64,000 bases of DNA from Actinoplanes sp. KI2 (GTDB taxonomy: Bacteria > Actinomycetota > Actinomycetes > Mycobacteriales > Micromonosporaceae), in contig NZ_JAOSZE010000006.1 of assembly GCF_025630775.1 (NCBI RefSeq), positions 62,001 through 126,000 on the forward strand. The letters are read 5' to 3'. The notes beneath the pieces were generated by a model, which saw nothing but the letters and a program-made list of their open reading frames with translations, searched no databases and had not been told where the DNA came from. A program made the translations under genes and the position numbers. Every line of letters starts with the position of its first letter. Position 1 is the first letter of the stretch. Shown in pieces: positions 15,799 to 25,160 of the stretch.

Positions 15799-16530
15799 GT
15801 GGCGCAGCGCAGGCTGGGATTCTGGCGGCGTTTCGCGGTCGTGTTGGTGCTCCCGGTGATGAAGGTCTGGACCAAGCGGACCTGGACCGGGCTGGAGAAC
15901 ATCCCGGCGACCGGTGGCGTGATCATCGTGCCGAACCACGCGTCGCACTTCGACCCGCTCGTGGTGGCGCACTACATCTACGGCGCCCGCCGCTGGCCGC
16001 GCTTCCTGGGCAAGGCGAGCCTGTGGAAGGTGCCGGTCATGGGGCCGTTCCTCCGCAAGGTCCAGCAAATTCCGGTGGAACGCGGCAGTGTGGAGGCGGT
16101 GAAGTCGCTGGACGCGCTGGTCGAGGCCCTCAATGAGGACGGCGTCGTGGTGATCTACCCGGAGGGCACGACCACCCGCGACCCCGACCTGTGGCCGATG
16201 CGCGGCAAGACCGGCGCGGCCCGGCTGGCCCTGCTCACCGGCGCGCCGGTGATTCCGATGGCGAACTGGGGAGCGCAGACCATCTACGACCCGCGTACCA
16301 GCAAACTCAAGATCCGTCCGCGTACGCGGGTGTCGGTCATCACCGGCCCGCCCATCGACCTGTCCCGCTGGCAGGGCGCCACCCCGAGCCGCGCGGTGCT
16401 GGAGGAGATGACCGACGCGATCATGCTGGAGGTCCAGGCGCTGGTCGGCGAGCTCCGCGGCGAGCAGCCGCCCGCCGGGCTCTACGACCGGCCGGCCAAA
16501 CCGGCGACCACCGCCGGCGAGGAGGCGTGA
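15799..16530 (+). CDS. plsC: 1-acyl-sn-glycerol-3-phosphate acyltransferase
   Basis: 243 residues. The acyltransferase motif NHASHFD (46-52) provides the catalytic His/Asp dyad and YPEGTTTRD (about 119) the glycerol-phosphate site. One hydrophobic segment near residues 10-22 suggests membrane association. It acylates lysophosphatidic acid in phospholipid synthesis. The GTG start is 126 bases from divergent fbiD; the stop overlaps gpsA (TGATG), so glycerol-3-phosphate supply and acylation are encoded together. Confidence 0.92.
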   Translation: MAQRRLGFWRRFAVVLVLPVMKVWTKRTWTGLENIPATGGVIIVPNHASHFDPLVVAHYIYGARRWPRFLGKASLWKVPVMGPFLRKVQQIPVERGSVEAVKSLDALVEALNEDGVVVIYPEGTTTRDPDLWPMRGKTGAARLALLTGAPVIPMANWGAQTIYDPRTSKLKIRPRTRVSVITGPPIDLSRWQGATPSRAVLEEMTDAIMLEVQALVGELRGEQPPAGLYDRPAKPATTAGEEA

Positions 16531-17525
16531 TGACCCGGGCCGCCGTGCTGGGCTCGGGTGCCTGGGGCACCGTGTTCGCCAAGGTGCTCGCCGAGGCCGG
16601 CGCCGACGTGACGATCTGGGGCCGCCGCCTCGCCGTGGTCGAGGAGATCCGCGATCGGCACACCAACCAGGGCTCCCTGCCCGGAGTGCGGCTGCCCGAG
16701 CGGGTCACGGCGACCGCCGACCTGGCCGCCGCGACCGACGACGCCGACCTGATCGCGATCGCCGTGCCGTCCCAGACGCTGCGCGGCAACCTGGCCGGGT
16801 GGGCCGGTCACTTCGGTCCGGACGCCACGGTCGTCTCGCTGATGAAGGGCATCGAGCTCGGCACCACGAGACGGATGAGCGAGGTCATCGTGGAGACCGG
16901 GCACGTCGAGCCGGAGCGGGTGGTGGTCGTCTCCGGACCGAACATCGCGCCGGAGATCGCCGAGGGCCAGCCCACCACCACCGTGGTCGCGTGCATCGAC
17001 GAGGAGCGGGCCAAGCGGGTGCAGCACGCGCTCGCGGTGCCCTACTTCCGGCCGTACACCAGCGACGACGTGGTCGGGTGCGAGCTGGGCGGCGCGGTCA
17101 AGAACGTCATTGCGCTGGCGTACGGGATGGCCGTCGCGATGGGCCTGGGCGACAACACCCGGGCCTCGCTGATCACCCGCGGGCTGGCCGAGACCGCCCG
17201 GCTGGGCGTGGCGCTGGGCGCCGACCCGCTGACCTTCGCCGGCATCGCCGGGCTGGGCGACCTGGTCGCGTCCTGCTCGTCGCCGCTGGCCCGCAACCGC
17301 ACCTTCGGCGAGCACCTGGGCCGCGGGGAGAGCCTCGAGCAGGCGCAGGCGGCCACCCGGCAGACCGCCGAGGGGGTGAAGAGCTGCCTCTCGATCCGGG
17401 ACCTGGCTCGGGCGCACGACATCGAGATGCCGATCGTCGAGCAGGTCGAGCGGGTGTGCCACGAGGGCGTGGACCCGCAGGTCGCGGTGAAGCTGTTGAT
17501 GGGCCGGGAGATGAAGCCCGAATGA
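16530..17525 (+). CDS. gpsA: Glycerol-3-phosphate dehydrogenase [NAD(P)+]
   Basis: 331 residues. The Rossmann loop GSGAWGT is at 8-14; [27 protein letters not shown] (catalytic Lys) and [11 protein letters not shown] are the family blocks. It reduces dihydroxyacetone phosphate to sn-glycerol 3-phosphate in the cytosol. The usual GPSFAxE motif reads GPNIAPE here, a mild variant. It overlaps plsC upstream and the lyase gene downstream (ATGA). Confidence 0.96.
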   Translation: MTRAAVLGSGAWGTVFAKVLAEAGADVTIWGRRLAVVEEIRDRHTNQGSLPGVRLPERVTATADLAAATDDADLIAIAVPSQTLRGNLAGWAGHFGPDATVVSLMKGIELGTTRRMSEVIVETGHVEPERVVVVSGPNIAPEIAEGQPTTTVVACIDEERAKRVQHALAVPYFRPYTSDDVVGCELGGAVKNVIALAYGMAVAMGLGDNTRASLITRGLAETARLGVALGADPLTFAGIAGLGDLVASCSSPLARNRTFGEHLGRGESLEQAQAATRQTAEGVKSCLSIRDLARAHDIEMPIVEQVERVCHEGVDPQVAVKLLMGREMKPE

Positions 17526-18667
17526 TCCCGTCCAACCACCCCGCCGCCGCCCAAAACCGGACTGAAGGCCTTCTTGCTGACGGCACCCGCGTGGTGCACG
17601 CCGGACTGCCGGAGCCGGTCGTCGGCGAGCCGTTCCTGCCGGGGCCGGTGTTCGCGGCGCCGTACCACCTCGACCCGGTGACCGGGCCGGGGGAGAACGG
17701 CTACGGCCGCACCGAGCACCCCACCCGGCGCGCGCTGGAGTCGGCGATCGGCCAGCTCGAGGGCGCGCCCACGCTGGTCTTCTCGACCGGGATGGCGGCG
17801 ATCACCGGGCTGCTGCTGTCGGTGCTGCGCGCCGGCGACACGGTGGCGCTGCCCGCCGACGGCTATTTCACGGTCCGCGCGTTCGCCGAGGGCACCCTTC
17901 GGGACCTGGGCGTTTCCTCGATCACCGTGCCGACCGCCGGGCCGTACCCCGACTTCGAGGGGGTACGCCTGGTGCTGCTGGAGACGCCGGCGAACCCGGG
18001 CCTGGACGTGTGCGACGTCAAGGCCCTGGCCGCCGCGGCGCACGCGGCCGGCGCCCTGGTCGCGGTGGACAACACCACGCCGACCCCGCTCGGGCAGAAC
18101 CCGCTGGCGCTCGGCGCCGACGTCGTGGTCGCCTCCGGCACCAAGGCGCTGACCGGCCACTCCGATGTGCTGCTCGGCTACGTCGCGACCGGCGACGAGG
18201 CGCTGTTCGCCAAGGTGGAGACCTGGCGCAAGCAGACCGGCGCGGTGCCCGGCGGGTTCGACTGCTGGCTGGCGCACCGCTCGATGGCGACGCTCGACCT
18301 GCGGCTGGCCCGGCAGACCGAGAATGCGGCGGCGATCGCGGCGATGCTGGCGGGCCGCACCGACGTGACCGCGGTGCGCTGGCCCGGCCTGGCGGGGGAT
18401 CCCTCGTACGCGGTGGCGAAGCAGCAGATGCGCCGCATCCCCGGGGTGGTCTGCTTCGACCTGGGCTCGGCGGAGCGGGTGGGCCGGTTCCTCACCGCGG
18501 CCGCGCTGGTCTTCGCGGCCACCTCGTTCGGCGGCGTGCACACCACGGCCGACCGGCGGGCGCAGTGGGGCGACGACACGTCGGCCGGCTTTGTGCGGCT
18601 GTCCTGCGGCATCGAGGACACGGCCGACCTCCTCGCCGATCTCAGCGCCGCGCTCGACCAGGCCTGA
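17522..18667 (+). CDS. Cystathionine gamma-lyase-like PLP enzyme
   Basis: 381 residues of the Cys/Met-metabolism PLP family. [20 protein letters not shown], the VFSTGMAAI cofactor-phosphate segment and Lys208 in [13 protein letters not shown] (Schiff base) are clear. Members do cystathionine gamma-lyase, gamma-synthase or methionine gamma-lyase chemistry; lyase is the usual annotation for this neighbour of gpsA in actinomycetes. Start overlaps the gpsA stop, forming a plsC-gpsA-lyase operon. Confidence 0.88.
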   Translation: MIPSNHPAAAQNRTEGLLADGTRVVHAGLPEPVVGEPFLPGPVFAAPYHLDPVTGPGENGYGRTEHPTRRALESAIGQLEGAPTLVFSTGMAAITGLLLSVLRAGDTVALPADGYFTVRAFAEGTLRDLGVSSITVPTAGPYPDFEGVRLVLLETPANPGLDVCDVKALAAAAHAAGALVAVDNTTPTPLGQNPLALGADVVVASGTKALTGHSDVLLGYVATGDEALFAKVETWRKQTGAVPGGFDCWLAHRSMATLDLRLARQTENAAAIAAMLAGRTDVTAVRWPGLAGDPSYAVAKQQMRRIPGVVCFDLGSAERVGRFLTAAALVFAATSFGGVHTTADRRAQWGDDTSAGFVRLSCGIEDTADLLADLSAALDQA

Positions 18668-18706
18668 CATCTCTTTGACACTTGCCGACGGGCCGTCCTG
18701 GCTCTA

Positions 18707-18732
18707 CGGTTCATTACATGAGTAATGAACCG
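18707..18732. promoter_or_regulatory. Operator for the GntR/YtrA regulator
   Basis: A perfect 11-bp inverted repeat (CGGTTCATTAC-ATGA-GTAATGAACCG) lies 18 bases before the GntR start. A TTGACA -35 is at 18675-18680, and the palindrome would overlap the -10 or transcription start. Autoregulation by the YtrA-like protein is the simple reading. Confidence 0.7.
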
Positions 18733-18750
18733 CAGAACTAGGGAGGCTCG

Positions 18751-19107
18751 GTGGCATTCGACGACCGCAGCCCGATCTACCTGCAGATCGCCGACGGCAT
18801 CAAGAACGACGTTCTGAGCGGCGCCCTCGAGGAGGACGAACAGGTCATGTCCACCAACCAGTACGCGGCCTTCTATCGCATCAATCCCGCCACCGCGGCC
18901 AAGGGTTTCGCCCAGCTGGTCGACGAGGGCGTGCTCTACAAGAAGCGCGGCATCGGCATGTTCGTCAGCCCCGACGCGCGGGAGAGGCTGCGCCGGGAGC
19001 GCCGCAAGCGGTTCTTCACCGACGTGGTCGACCCGATGCTGGCCGAGGCCGAGCGGATCGGCGTCGAGGTCGACGAGATCGTGCGGCACCTCGGCGGTGC
19101 CCGATGA
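18751..19107 (+). CDS. GntR-family regulator, YtrA subfamily
   Basis: 118 residues: an N-terminal winged HTH (about 8-78; SPIYLQIADGIKNDVLSGAL, STNQYAAFYRINPATAAKGF, KKRGIGMFV) and a short C-terminal helical dimerisation region, the YtrA layout. GGGAGG precedes the GTG. Its stop overlaps the ABC ATPase start, as is standard for ytr-type operons in which the regulator represses its own exporter in response to cell-envelope stress. Confidence 0.9.
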   Translation: MAFDDRSPIYLQIADGIKNDVLSGALEEDEQVMSTNQYAAFYRINPATAAKGFAQLVDEGVLYKKRGIGMFVSPDARERLRRERRKRFFTDVVDPMLAEAERIGVEVDEIVRHLGGAR

Positions 19108-19967
19108 TCGAGCTGCGCGACGTCTCGGTGCGCTACGGCTCGACCGTCGCGGTCGACGGCATCGACCTCGACCTGCCCACCGGCAAGATCTACGGCCTGC
19201 TCGGGCGCAACGGCTCCGGCAAGACCAGCCTGCTCAGCGTCCTCGCCTCGTTCCGTCGCCCGTCGTCGGGCACGGTCCGGGTGGACGGCCGGGACGCGTT
19301 CGAGAACCCGGCGGTGATGCGGCAGACCTGCTTCATCCGGGACACCCTCGACACCAACGACTCCGACAAGGTCCGCTCGCTGATGTGCTTCGCGAGCTGG
19401 ATGCGCCCGAACTGGGACGCCGACTACGCCGCCAAGCTGCTCGACCTCTTCGAGATCAACCCGAGGAAGCGGGCCTCGTCGCTCTCCCGCGGGCAGAAGT
19501 CGGCGGTCGGCGTGGTGCTCGGGCTGGCCTCGCGGGCCCCACTGACCATCCTGGACGAGACGTATCTGGGCATGGACGCGGTGGCCCGGGCCGCGTTCTA
19601 CCGCGAGCTGCTCGAGGACTACCTGGCCCACCCGCGCACGGTCATCCTCTCCACGCACCTCATCGAGGAGGTGGCCGACCTCTTCGAGCGGGTGATCATC
19701 ATCGACCGCGGCCGGCTGCTGCTGCACCAGGAGACCGACGAGCTGCGCGGCCGCGGGGTCACCGTGACCGGGCCGGCCGCGGCGGTGGACGAGTTCGTGA
19801 CCGGTCGCACCGTCTTCGGCGAGCAGAGCCTCGGCGGCGTACGCGCGGTCACTCTCGACTGGCGCCCCTCATTCGCCGACCGGCAACGCGGCGAGTCGGC
19901 CGGGCTCACCTTCGGCCCGGTCGGCATCCAGGATCTGTTCATCCACTTGACGGGGGTTGCCCGATGA
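19104..19967 (+). CDS. ABC transporter ATP-binding protein (YtrB-like)
   Basis: 287 residues. Walker A GRNGSGKTS at 34-42, signature LSRGQ at 127-131, Walker B LTILDE at 147-152 and switch His in LSTHLIEEVADL. The signature has Arg where most have Gly, a common variant in this subfamily. The C-terminal 80 residues form a non-catalytic domain. It is sandwiched with overlaps between the GntR regulator and the membrane partner, so it should energise that protein. Confidence 0.9.
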   Translation: MIELRDVSVRYGSTVAVDGIDLDLPTGKIYGLLGRNGSGKTSLLSVLASFRRPSSGTVRVDGRDAFENPAVMRQTCFIRDTLDTNDSDKVRSLMCFASWMRPNWDADYAAKLLDLFEINPRKRASSLSRGQKSAVGVVLGLASRAPLTILDETYLGMDAVARAAFYRELLEDYLAHPRTVILSTHLIEEVADLFERVIIIDRGRLLLHQETDELRGRGVTVTGPAAAVDEFVTGRTVFGEQSLGGVRAVTLDWRPSFADRQRGESAGLTFGPVGIQDLFIHLTGVAR

Positions 19968-20644
19968 GCGTCCACCAGGCCCTGTTCCGCCTCTACCGGC
20001 CGATCATCATCCCGTTCGCGGTCATCATCGTGCTGGCCGACGCGGTCGCGACGGCCGTCGTCGCCCGGTTCACCGACCTCAAATTCAGCATGTGGCTGAC
20101 CCTCGGCGGGCAGGCCGCGAAGTACTGGATCCTCGTGATCGGCATCATCGTGGTCGCGATGCACCTGCGGCAGTTCGTGGTCAACGGCGCGACCCGGCAC
20201 GAGTTCCTCACCGGGGCGGCCGCGTTCGGTCTGGTCCTCGCGGTGGCCTGGGCCGTCGCCGTGCCGCTCGGGCACGGGATCGAGAGCGCGGTGCTGGCGG
20301 CGGTGGGCGGGCAAGGGTCGGGATACCCGGTCTGGACCGCCGGCGGCGCACTGCTGCGGTTCGGCCAGCAGCTGCCGATCTCGCTGGCCTACCTGGTGTC
20401 CGGGGCGATGATCGCGACCGGGTTCTACCGATGGCGGCCGCCGACCGGGCTCGCGGTGATGGTGGCCGGTGCGGTGCCGGCCGTGGTGGCGGACTGGCTG
20501 CTCGGGTTCGACGAGTGGGGCGGCCTGCCGCACGGCGTGCCCTACCCGGTGGGGCTGCCGCTGTCGCTCGCGGCCACCGGGCTGGTGGCATGGGCCCTGC
20601 ACCGCGCGATCGGCGACGTACCCATCCGCCGGACCGCCGGTTAG
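19964..20644 (+). CDS. ABC transporter membrane protein of GntR-linked cassette
   Basis: 226 residues with about six hydrophobic segments (around 13-35, 45-67, 83-105, 125-150, 155-175 and 190-212). No family motif is obvious, but position and ATGA overlap with the ATPase gene identify it as its membrane subunit. The last bases overlap the stop of the convergent phosphatase gene (20641-20644). Confidence 0.82.
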   Translation: MSVHQALFRLYRPIIIPFAVIIVLADAVATAVVARFTDLKFSMWLTLGGQAAKYWILVIGIIVVAMHLRQFVVNGATRHEFLTGAAAFGLVLAVAWAVAVPLGHGIESAVLAAVGGQGSGYPVWTAGGALLRFGQQLPISLAYLVSGAMIATGFYRWRPPTGLAVMVAGAVPAVVADWLLGFDEWGGLPHGVPYPVGLPLSLAATGLVAWALHRAIGDVPIRRTAG

Positions 20645-21132
20645 AGGTGCACCGCTCGCTGGGCGGAGAGCTCGTGCAGCCAATCGCGGGTGACCGGCAT
20701 CTCCGAGCCGCCGGTCACCCGGCGCAGCGCGTCACCCGGGCCGATGCCCAGTAGCACCAGCGTCGTGCAGGCCAGCAGCGTCGAGCGGCCGATGCCGCCG
20801 AAGCACTGGGTCGCCACGAAGCGCCCGGCCCGGACGTGAGCGGCGAGCCGGCCGGCCAGCCCCACCACCTTGGCCGCCTCGTCCCGGGGCAGGCCGCCCT
20901 CGGCGATCGGGAACGACACGAACTCCACGCCCAGCCTCGCGGCCTCGGCGGCGGTGCCGCCCAGCCCCAGCCGCTGCTGCTCGGCGGTGGTCAGGGCGGA
21001 GACCAGGACGGTGACCCCGGTGTCGGCGAGCTCGCTCAGTCGCTCGGCCGGCCAGCCGTCTCCGCGCGGATGTGCGATGGTGGCAAGCTGGCCGGAACCC
21101 ATCCCGGCGATCACGTGGAGTGATGCAGTCAT
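20641..21132 (-). CDS. Protein-tyrosine-phosphatase-like protein
   Basis: 163 residues. The P-loop CFGGIGRS (Cys110, Arg116) fits the C-x5-R-S signature of cysteine phosphatases; the usual HC becomes QC. The preceding VSALTTAEQQRLGL and SFPIAEGGLP resemble dual-specificity/PTP-like actinobacterial proteins (V-SL-T-E--LG and -PI-D---P). Asp is not obvious in the general-acid loop. Cytosolic. It is divergent from ddl with about 110 bases between. Substrate unknown. Confidence 0.75.
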   Translation of the reverse strand: MTASLHVIAGMGSGQLATIAHPRGDGWPAERLSELADTGVTVLVSALTTAEQQRLGLGGTAAEAARLGVEFVSFPIAEGGLPRDEAAKVVGLAGRLAAHVRAGRFVATQCFGGIGRSTLLACTTLVLLGIGPGDALRRVTGGSEMPVTRDWLHELSAQRAVHL

Positions 21133-21240
21133 TGACTCGCTGTTCCCTTGTCCCGTGGCGGCGGACGGGTGAACCCGTGAGTGGCTAACGCAGAGTAGGG
21201 TTCCCCCCGGCATGACCGCTAGCGAGAGGCACGAAGAAAA

Positions 21241-22335
21241 GTGACGACTCCCCGGAAGACCCGCATCGCGATCGTGTTCGGTGGTCGCAGCACCGAGCAC
21301 GCCATCTCGTGCGTGAGCGCCGGGAGCATTCTTCGGGCCCTCGACCCGGACCAGTACGAGGTGGTCCCGGTCGGCATCACGCGCGAGGGCGCCTGGGTGC
21401 TCGCCGGCGCCGACCCGGCCACCCTGGCGATCAGCGACCGCAAGCTGCCCGAGATCACCACGGCCAGCGGCAGCGCGGTGGTGCTCGCCGCCGACCCGAC
21501 CGCCACCGAGCTGATCGTGCGCGACCCGGCCGACGGCATCTCCTCGCTGGCCGGCGTCGACGTGGTCTTCCCGGTGCTGCACGGCGCGTACGGCGAGGAC
21601 GGCACCATCCAGGGCATGCTCGAGATGGCCGGCATCCCGTACGTGGGCGCCAACGTCTTCGCCTCGGCCGCGGCCATGGACAAGGAGTTCACCAAGAAGC
21701 TCGCCGCGGTCGAGGGCATCCCGGTGGGGCCGTACGCGGTGCTGCGCGCCGGAGCCTCGCTCAGCGACGCCGACAAGGAGCGGCTGGGCCTGCCGGTCTT
21801 CGTGAAGCCGTCGCGGGCCGGCTCGTCGCACGGCATCACCAAGGTGACCGACTGGGCCGACCTGGACGCCGCGATCGCCGCCGCCCGGCGGATCGACCCC
21901 AAGGTGCTGGTCGAGGCCGCGATCGTGGGCCGCGAGATCGAGTGCGGCGTGCTCGAGGGCGAGGCCGGCGGCGCGCCCGAGTCGTCGCTGCTCGCCGAGA
22001 TCCACGTGGGCGAGCACGACTGGTACGACTTCGAGGCGAAGTACCTCGAGGGCGGCCGCTACGACATCCCGGCCGACCTGCCCGCCGCGGTCGCCGCCCG
22101 GGTGCAGGAGTACGCCCGCCGCACCTTCGTCGCGCTCGACTGCGCCGGCCTGGCCCGGGTCGACTTCTTCGTCACCGCCGACCACCAGATCTACCTCAAC
22201 GAGATCAACACGATGCCGGGCATGACGCCGACCTCGATGTTCCCGCTGATGTGGGCGGCCACCGGACTGGAATACCCGAAGGTGGTCGACCGGCTGATCC
22301 GCACCGCGCTACGGCGCGGCACCGGTCTTCACTGA
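21241..22335 (+). CDS. ddl: D-alanine--D-alanine ligase
   Basis: 364 residues. It joins two D-Ala for peptidoglycan. VFGGRSTEHAISCVSAGSI, HGAYGEDGTIQGMLEM, VKPSRAGSSHGI and the C-terminal YLNEINTMPGMTPTSMFP metal-binding motif are intact. The omega-loop WYDFEAKYLEGG keeps the Lys-Tyr pair of true D-Ala-D-Ala ligases rather than D-Ala-D-Lac (VanA type) enzymes. GTG start; TAGGGT at 21196-21201 may be a -10. Its 3' end overlaps the convergent DUF3515 gene by 7 bases. Confidence 0.95.
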   Translation: MTTPRKTRIAIVFGGRSTEHAISCVSAGSILRALDPDQYEVVPVGITREGAWVLAGADPATLAISDRKLPEITTASGSAVVLAADPTATELIVRDPADGISSLAGVDVVFPVLHGAYGEDGTIQGMLEMAGIPYVGANVFASAAAMDKEFTKKLAAVEGIPVGPYAVLRAGASLSDADKERLGLPVFVKPSRAGSSHGITKVTDWADLDAAIAAARRIDPKVLVEAAIVGREIECGVLEGEAGGAPESSLLAEIHVGEHDWYDFEAKYLEGGRYDIPADLPAAVAARVQEYARRTFVALDCAGLARVDFFVTADHQIYLNEINTMPGMTPTSMFPLMWAATGLEYPKVVDRLIRTALRRGTGLH

Positions 22336-22967
22336 GTGCAGCCGGTGGGCACGCCCGCCGCCTTCGACCTCACCGTCTTGACCACGGCATCGGAGAACTC
22401 GTTGGCCCACTGCGCGGCCTGCTGGTAGCTGCCCGGCACGGTCACCCGCACGGCGACCTCGCGGTCCATCGTGGTGAAGACGTTGGCGGCCGGCCCCTGC
22501 TCGCCCCACCAGCAGACACCGTTCATCGCGTACATCGTGGCGTCCAGCGGCACGCAGCCGGGATGCCCGCCGTCCACCCGCTCGCACATCGTCGGCTGGG
22601 CGACGCCGCAGGCGAGCGTGATCGGCGGCTCGCCCCAGGCCGCGTTCTGCTCGGGGCCCTCGGTGACCTTGCGGCCGGGCAGGTCGCGCAGCGTCGTCGG
22701 CAGCTGCGAGGTGACCGCGAGGCAGACCTGGCCGGTGTGCGCGTCGAGCTTGGGCGCCGCCATCCGCACCGCGGTGCCGGGCACGACGACGGGCGCGCTC
22801 GCGGATGGCGCCGGCGTCGCGGCGTCGCCGGACGGCATGAACTTCCAGACGATCAGGAGACCGGCCACCAGGGCGATCGGCACGGCGACCGCGGCGGCCA
22901 GCAATGCGGCGCTGCGCGTCGTCCGGTCCGGTGCCCGGGTTTGCGCAGGCGTCTCCACGTCGACCAT
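22329..22967 (-). CDS. DUF3515 membrane-anchored protein
   Basis: 212 residues. A single transmembrane segment (about 20-43) is followed by a Pro/Ala/Ser-rich linker and an extracellular domain with several Cys (VCLAV, LACGV, MCERV, GCVPL, VCWWG, GCTQ), likely disulfide-bonded. Homologous to Rv2980, which also sits next to ddlA; function unknown but the envelope location and context suggest a cell-wall role. Confidence 0.85.
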   Translation of the reverse strand: MVDVETPAQTRAPDRTTRSAALLAAAVAVPIALVAGLLIVWKFMPSGDAATPAPSASAPVVVPGTAVRMAAPKLDAHTGQVCLAVTSQLPTTLRDLPGRKVTEGPEQNAAWGEPPITLACGVAQPTMCERVDGGHPGCVPLDATMYAMNGVCWWGEQGPAANVFTTMDREVAVRVTVPGSYQQAAQWANEFSDAVVKTVRSKAAGVPTGCTQ

Positions 22968-22970
22968 GAC

Positions 22971-23204
22971 TCAGAGGTTTACCACGGAGCAGGTGAGCGT
23001 CCGCATGATGCCCAGTACGTTCTGGACCTTGCTCACAATGAGGCCGCCGAGGTCGTCGACGGTGTGTGCCTCGGCGAGGACCACCACGTCGTACGGGCCG
23101 GTCACCGCGTCGACCCGGATCACCCCGGGGATCTTTCCGATCGCGACGGCCACGTCATGGGCCTTTCCGACCTCTGTTTGGATCAGGATGTATGCCTGGA
23201 CCAC
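22971..23204 (-). CDS. Stand-alone Lrp/AsnC ligand-binding (RAM) domain protein
   Basis: 77 residues that correspond to the effector-binding half of Lrp/AsnC regulators (MVQAYILIQTEVGKA, IPGVIRVDAVTGPYDVVVLAEA) with no HTH. Such single-domain proteins oligomerise and bind amino acids. It lies 3 bases upstream of the DUF3515 gene on the same strand, divergent from thiL; GGGAGCGG precedes the GTG. The same arrangement is common in actinomycetes. Confidence 0.85.
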   Translation of the reverse strand: MVQAYILIQTEVGKAHDVAVAIGKIPGVIRVDAVTGPYDVVVLAEAHTVDDLGGLIVSKVQNVLGIMRTLTCSVVNL

Positions 23205-23304
23205 TATCCGCTCCCATCCGCAGCCAGCCGTAACCAGAACGTGAAACTACCGTAAGAATCCACTTGGCTGCGGGACGCCACCGTGGGGACCTCTGTCAGA
23301 AGGG

Positions 23305-24255
23305 ATGGCCGTACCGGTGAGCATTGCCGAGATCGGCGAGTTCGGTCTCATTTCCCGGGTTGTTGCCCGGCTCGGCGCCGGCTCGAAGACCCTGCTCGGC
23401 CCGGGCGACGACAGCGCCGTGGTGGCCGCGCCCGACGGCCGGGTCGTGGCCTGCACGGACGTGCTGGTCGACGGCCGGCACTTCCGGCGCGACTGGTCCA
23501 CCCCCGCCGACATCGGTCACCGGGCGGCCGCGGCCAACCTCGCCGACATCGTGGCGATGGGCGCCGAGCCGACCGCGCTGCTGGTCGCGTTCTGCGCGCC
23601 GGCAGACCTCGACGTCGCCTGGGCCGAGGAGCTGGCGGCCGGGTTGTCCGGCGAGGCGGCGCTGGTCGGGGCCGCGGTGGTGGGCGGGGACATGTCGTCC
23701 AGCCCCACGCTCACCGTGGCGGTGACGGCGCTGGGCGACCTGGGCGGCCGGGCTCCGGTGCTCCGGTCGGGGGCCCATCCGGGCGACGTTCTCGCGCTGT
23801 CCGGGCGTACCGGGCATGCCGCGGCCGGGTACACCATCCTGTCCCGTGGATTTCGCACGCCCAAGCTGCTGGTCGACGCGTACCGCCGGCCCGAGGTGCC
23901 GTACTCCGCCGGTCCCCGGGCGGGCGCCGCCGGGGCCACCTCGATGATCGACATATCCGACGGGCTGTTGCAGGACCTGGGGCACGTCGCCGCGGCCAGC
24001 CTGGTGGCGATCGACGTGCACACGGCCGCCTTCGAGGTGCCCCCGGCGATGCGGGACGCGGCCACGGCGCTGGGCGTCGACCCGTACCAGTGGTTGCTCG
24101 CCGGCGGCGAGGATCACGCGCTGGCCGCGACGTTCCCGGCCGGTACGGCGCTGCCGGAGGGGTGGCACGAGATCGGCACGGTGCACGACGGCGCCGGGGT
24201 GACCGTCGACCGCAAGCCGTGGAGCGGCGCCACCGGCTGGGATCACTTCCGCTGA
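23305..24255 (+). CDS. thiL: Thiamine-monophosphate kinase
   Basis: 316 residues. It phosphorylates thiamine monophosphate to the diphosphate cofactor. LLGPGDDSAVV, CTDVLVDGRHFRRDW, ANLADIVAMGAEPTALL and the C-terminal SMIDISDGLLQDL are the AIR-synthase-fold Mg-ATP motifs. ATG 23305 is used; GTG 23317 (VSIAEIGEFGL) is an equally plausible start. Confidence 0.95.
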   Translation: MAVPVSIAEIGEFGLISRVVARLGAGSKTLLGPGDDSAVVAAPDGRVVACTDVLVDGRHFRRDWSTPADIGHRAAAANLADIVAMGAEPTALLVAFCAPADLDVAWAEELAAGLSGEAALVGAAVVGGDMSSSPTLTVAVTALGDLGGRAPVLRSGAHPGDVLALSGRTGHAAAGYTILSRGFRTPKLLVDAYRRPEVPYSAGPRAGAAGATSMIDISDGLLQDLGHVAAASLVAIDVHTAAFEVPPAMRDAATALGVDPYQWLLAGGEDHALAATFPAGTALPEGWHEIGTVHDGAGVTVDRKPWSGATGWDHFR

Positions 24256-24298
24256 CCGCGGCTGGGCCGGTCCGGCCGGAGCGGCCTAGAGTCGTCGG

Positions 24299-24757
24299 GT
24301 GCACGAGATCAAGATCAGGATGGTCGACTTCGCGGACCCGGCGGTGCAGGCGCTGCTGGTGGACGTGTTGAACGAGTTGTCCGAGCGGTACGGCGGCAGC
24401 GGCGACGACACCCCCATCGCCACGGACGACTTCACCCCGCCGAACGGCGCGTTCTTCGTGGCCGACGACGGCGGCCGGCTGGTCGGCTGCGCCGGTTGGC
24501 GGCGGCACGACGAGGACGCCGAGCTGAAGCGGATGTTCACCGCCAAGTCGGCCCGCAAGCGGGGGCTGGGCCGGCGGCTGCTGACCGCCATCGAGGAGTC
24601 GGCGCGGGCGGCGGGCTGCCGCCGGCTGATCCTGGAGACCGGGGACCGGCAGCCGGAGGCGATCGCGCTCTACCAGACGGCCGGGTACGCCCGGATCGAG
24701 GACTTCGGCTACTACAAGGACTACGCGGACGTGCTGTCCTTCGCCAAGGACCTCTGA
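24299..24757 (+). CDS. GNAT-family N-acetyltransferase
   Basis: 152 residues with a complete GNAT fold: acetyl-CoA loop RKRGLGRRLL (about 95) and the C-terminal ALYQTAGYARIEDFGYY. Substrate unknown. GTG start 43 bases after thiL; in mycobacteria this position holds ung, which is absent here. A bidirectional hairpin separates it from convergent rpmB. Confidence 0.85.
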   Translation: MHEIKIRMVDFADPAVQALLVDVLNELSERYGGSGDDTPIATDDFTPPNGAFFVADDGGRLVGCAGWRRHDEDAELKRMFTAKSARKRGLGRRLLTAIEESARAAGCRRLILETGDRQPEAIALYQTAGYARIEDFGYYKDYADVLSFAKDL

Positions 24758-24765
24758 CACACGTA

Positions 24766-24790
24766 GCCGCCGGGCCAACGGCCCGGCGGC
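24766..24790. terminator. Bidirectional hairpin between GNAT and rpmB genes
   Basis: GCCGCCGGGCC (24766-24776) pairs perfectly with GGCCCGGCGGC (24780-24790), loop AAC. It lies between two converging genes and has no clear T tail, a common actinobacterial form. Confidence 0.7.
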
Positions 24791-24811
24791 GGAAGTGTGA
24801 TGAGCCTCAGC

Positions 24812-25003
24812 TCAGGCGCGGACGACCTTGCCGGCCTTGATGCACGAGGTGCAGACCTGGAGCTTCTTGGTCGTGCCGCCACCGGCGGGGGTGCGCACCG
24901 ACTGGATGTTCGGGTTCCAGCGGCGGTTGGTCCGCCGGTGCGAGTGGGACACGTTGTGGCCGAAGCCCGGTCCCTTGCCACAGACGTCGCACACGCTAGC
25001 CAC
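24812..25003 (-). CDS. rpmB: 50S ribosomal protein L28
   Basis: 63 residues. [20 protein letters not shown] and [17 protein letters not shown] show the two CxxC pairs of the zinc-binding (C+) L28 form. The GTG at 25003 with upstream AGGAGT is the start; the longer in-frame extension is not conserved. Zinc-dependent paralogues are often accompanied elsewhere by a zinc-free copy under Zur control; no Zur box is seen here. Confidence 0.96.
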   Translation of the reverse strand: MASVCDVCGKGPGFGHNVSHSHRRTNRRWNPNIQSVRTPAGGGTTKKLQVCTSCIKAGKVVRA

Positions 25004-25125
25004 GGGGTACTCCTGAGTTTGAAACGAAACTTGAAGGCGCCCAGCGGTCATCGCGCAGGCAACCCGGCAAGGTTACCCGATGCCTCCGGCCAACAGCCAA
25101 TCGCCCCCGGTCAGGGAGCGGTCCG

Positions 25126-25160
25126 CCGACATTGTCAGGGGGCGACAGTACGATTTTCGC
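25126..25160 (+). promoter_or_regulatory. Leaderless promoter for the DAK-family gene
   Basis: CCGACA (25126-25131), a 17-base spacer and TACGAT (25149-25154) end 6 bases before a GTG at 25161. This is the spacing of leaderless transcripts and decides the start of the downstream gene. Confidence 0.6.

Noticed and set aside
15673..16068. Longer N-terminus for FbiD
   Set aside because: The extension covers the plsC promoter and start, and the conserved WTAIIPVK motif directly follows ATG 15672.
20641..20644. Frameshift or gene fusion at the overlap of the permease and phosphatase stops
   Set aside because: Both stops (TAG plus strand, TAA minus strand) fit normal protein ends; convergent overlaps of a few bases recur through this window.
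25080..25160. Longer N-terminus for the DAK-family protein
   Set aside because: It reads through a good -35/-10 pair, and the conserved domain starts right after GTG 25161.
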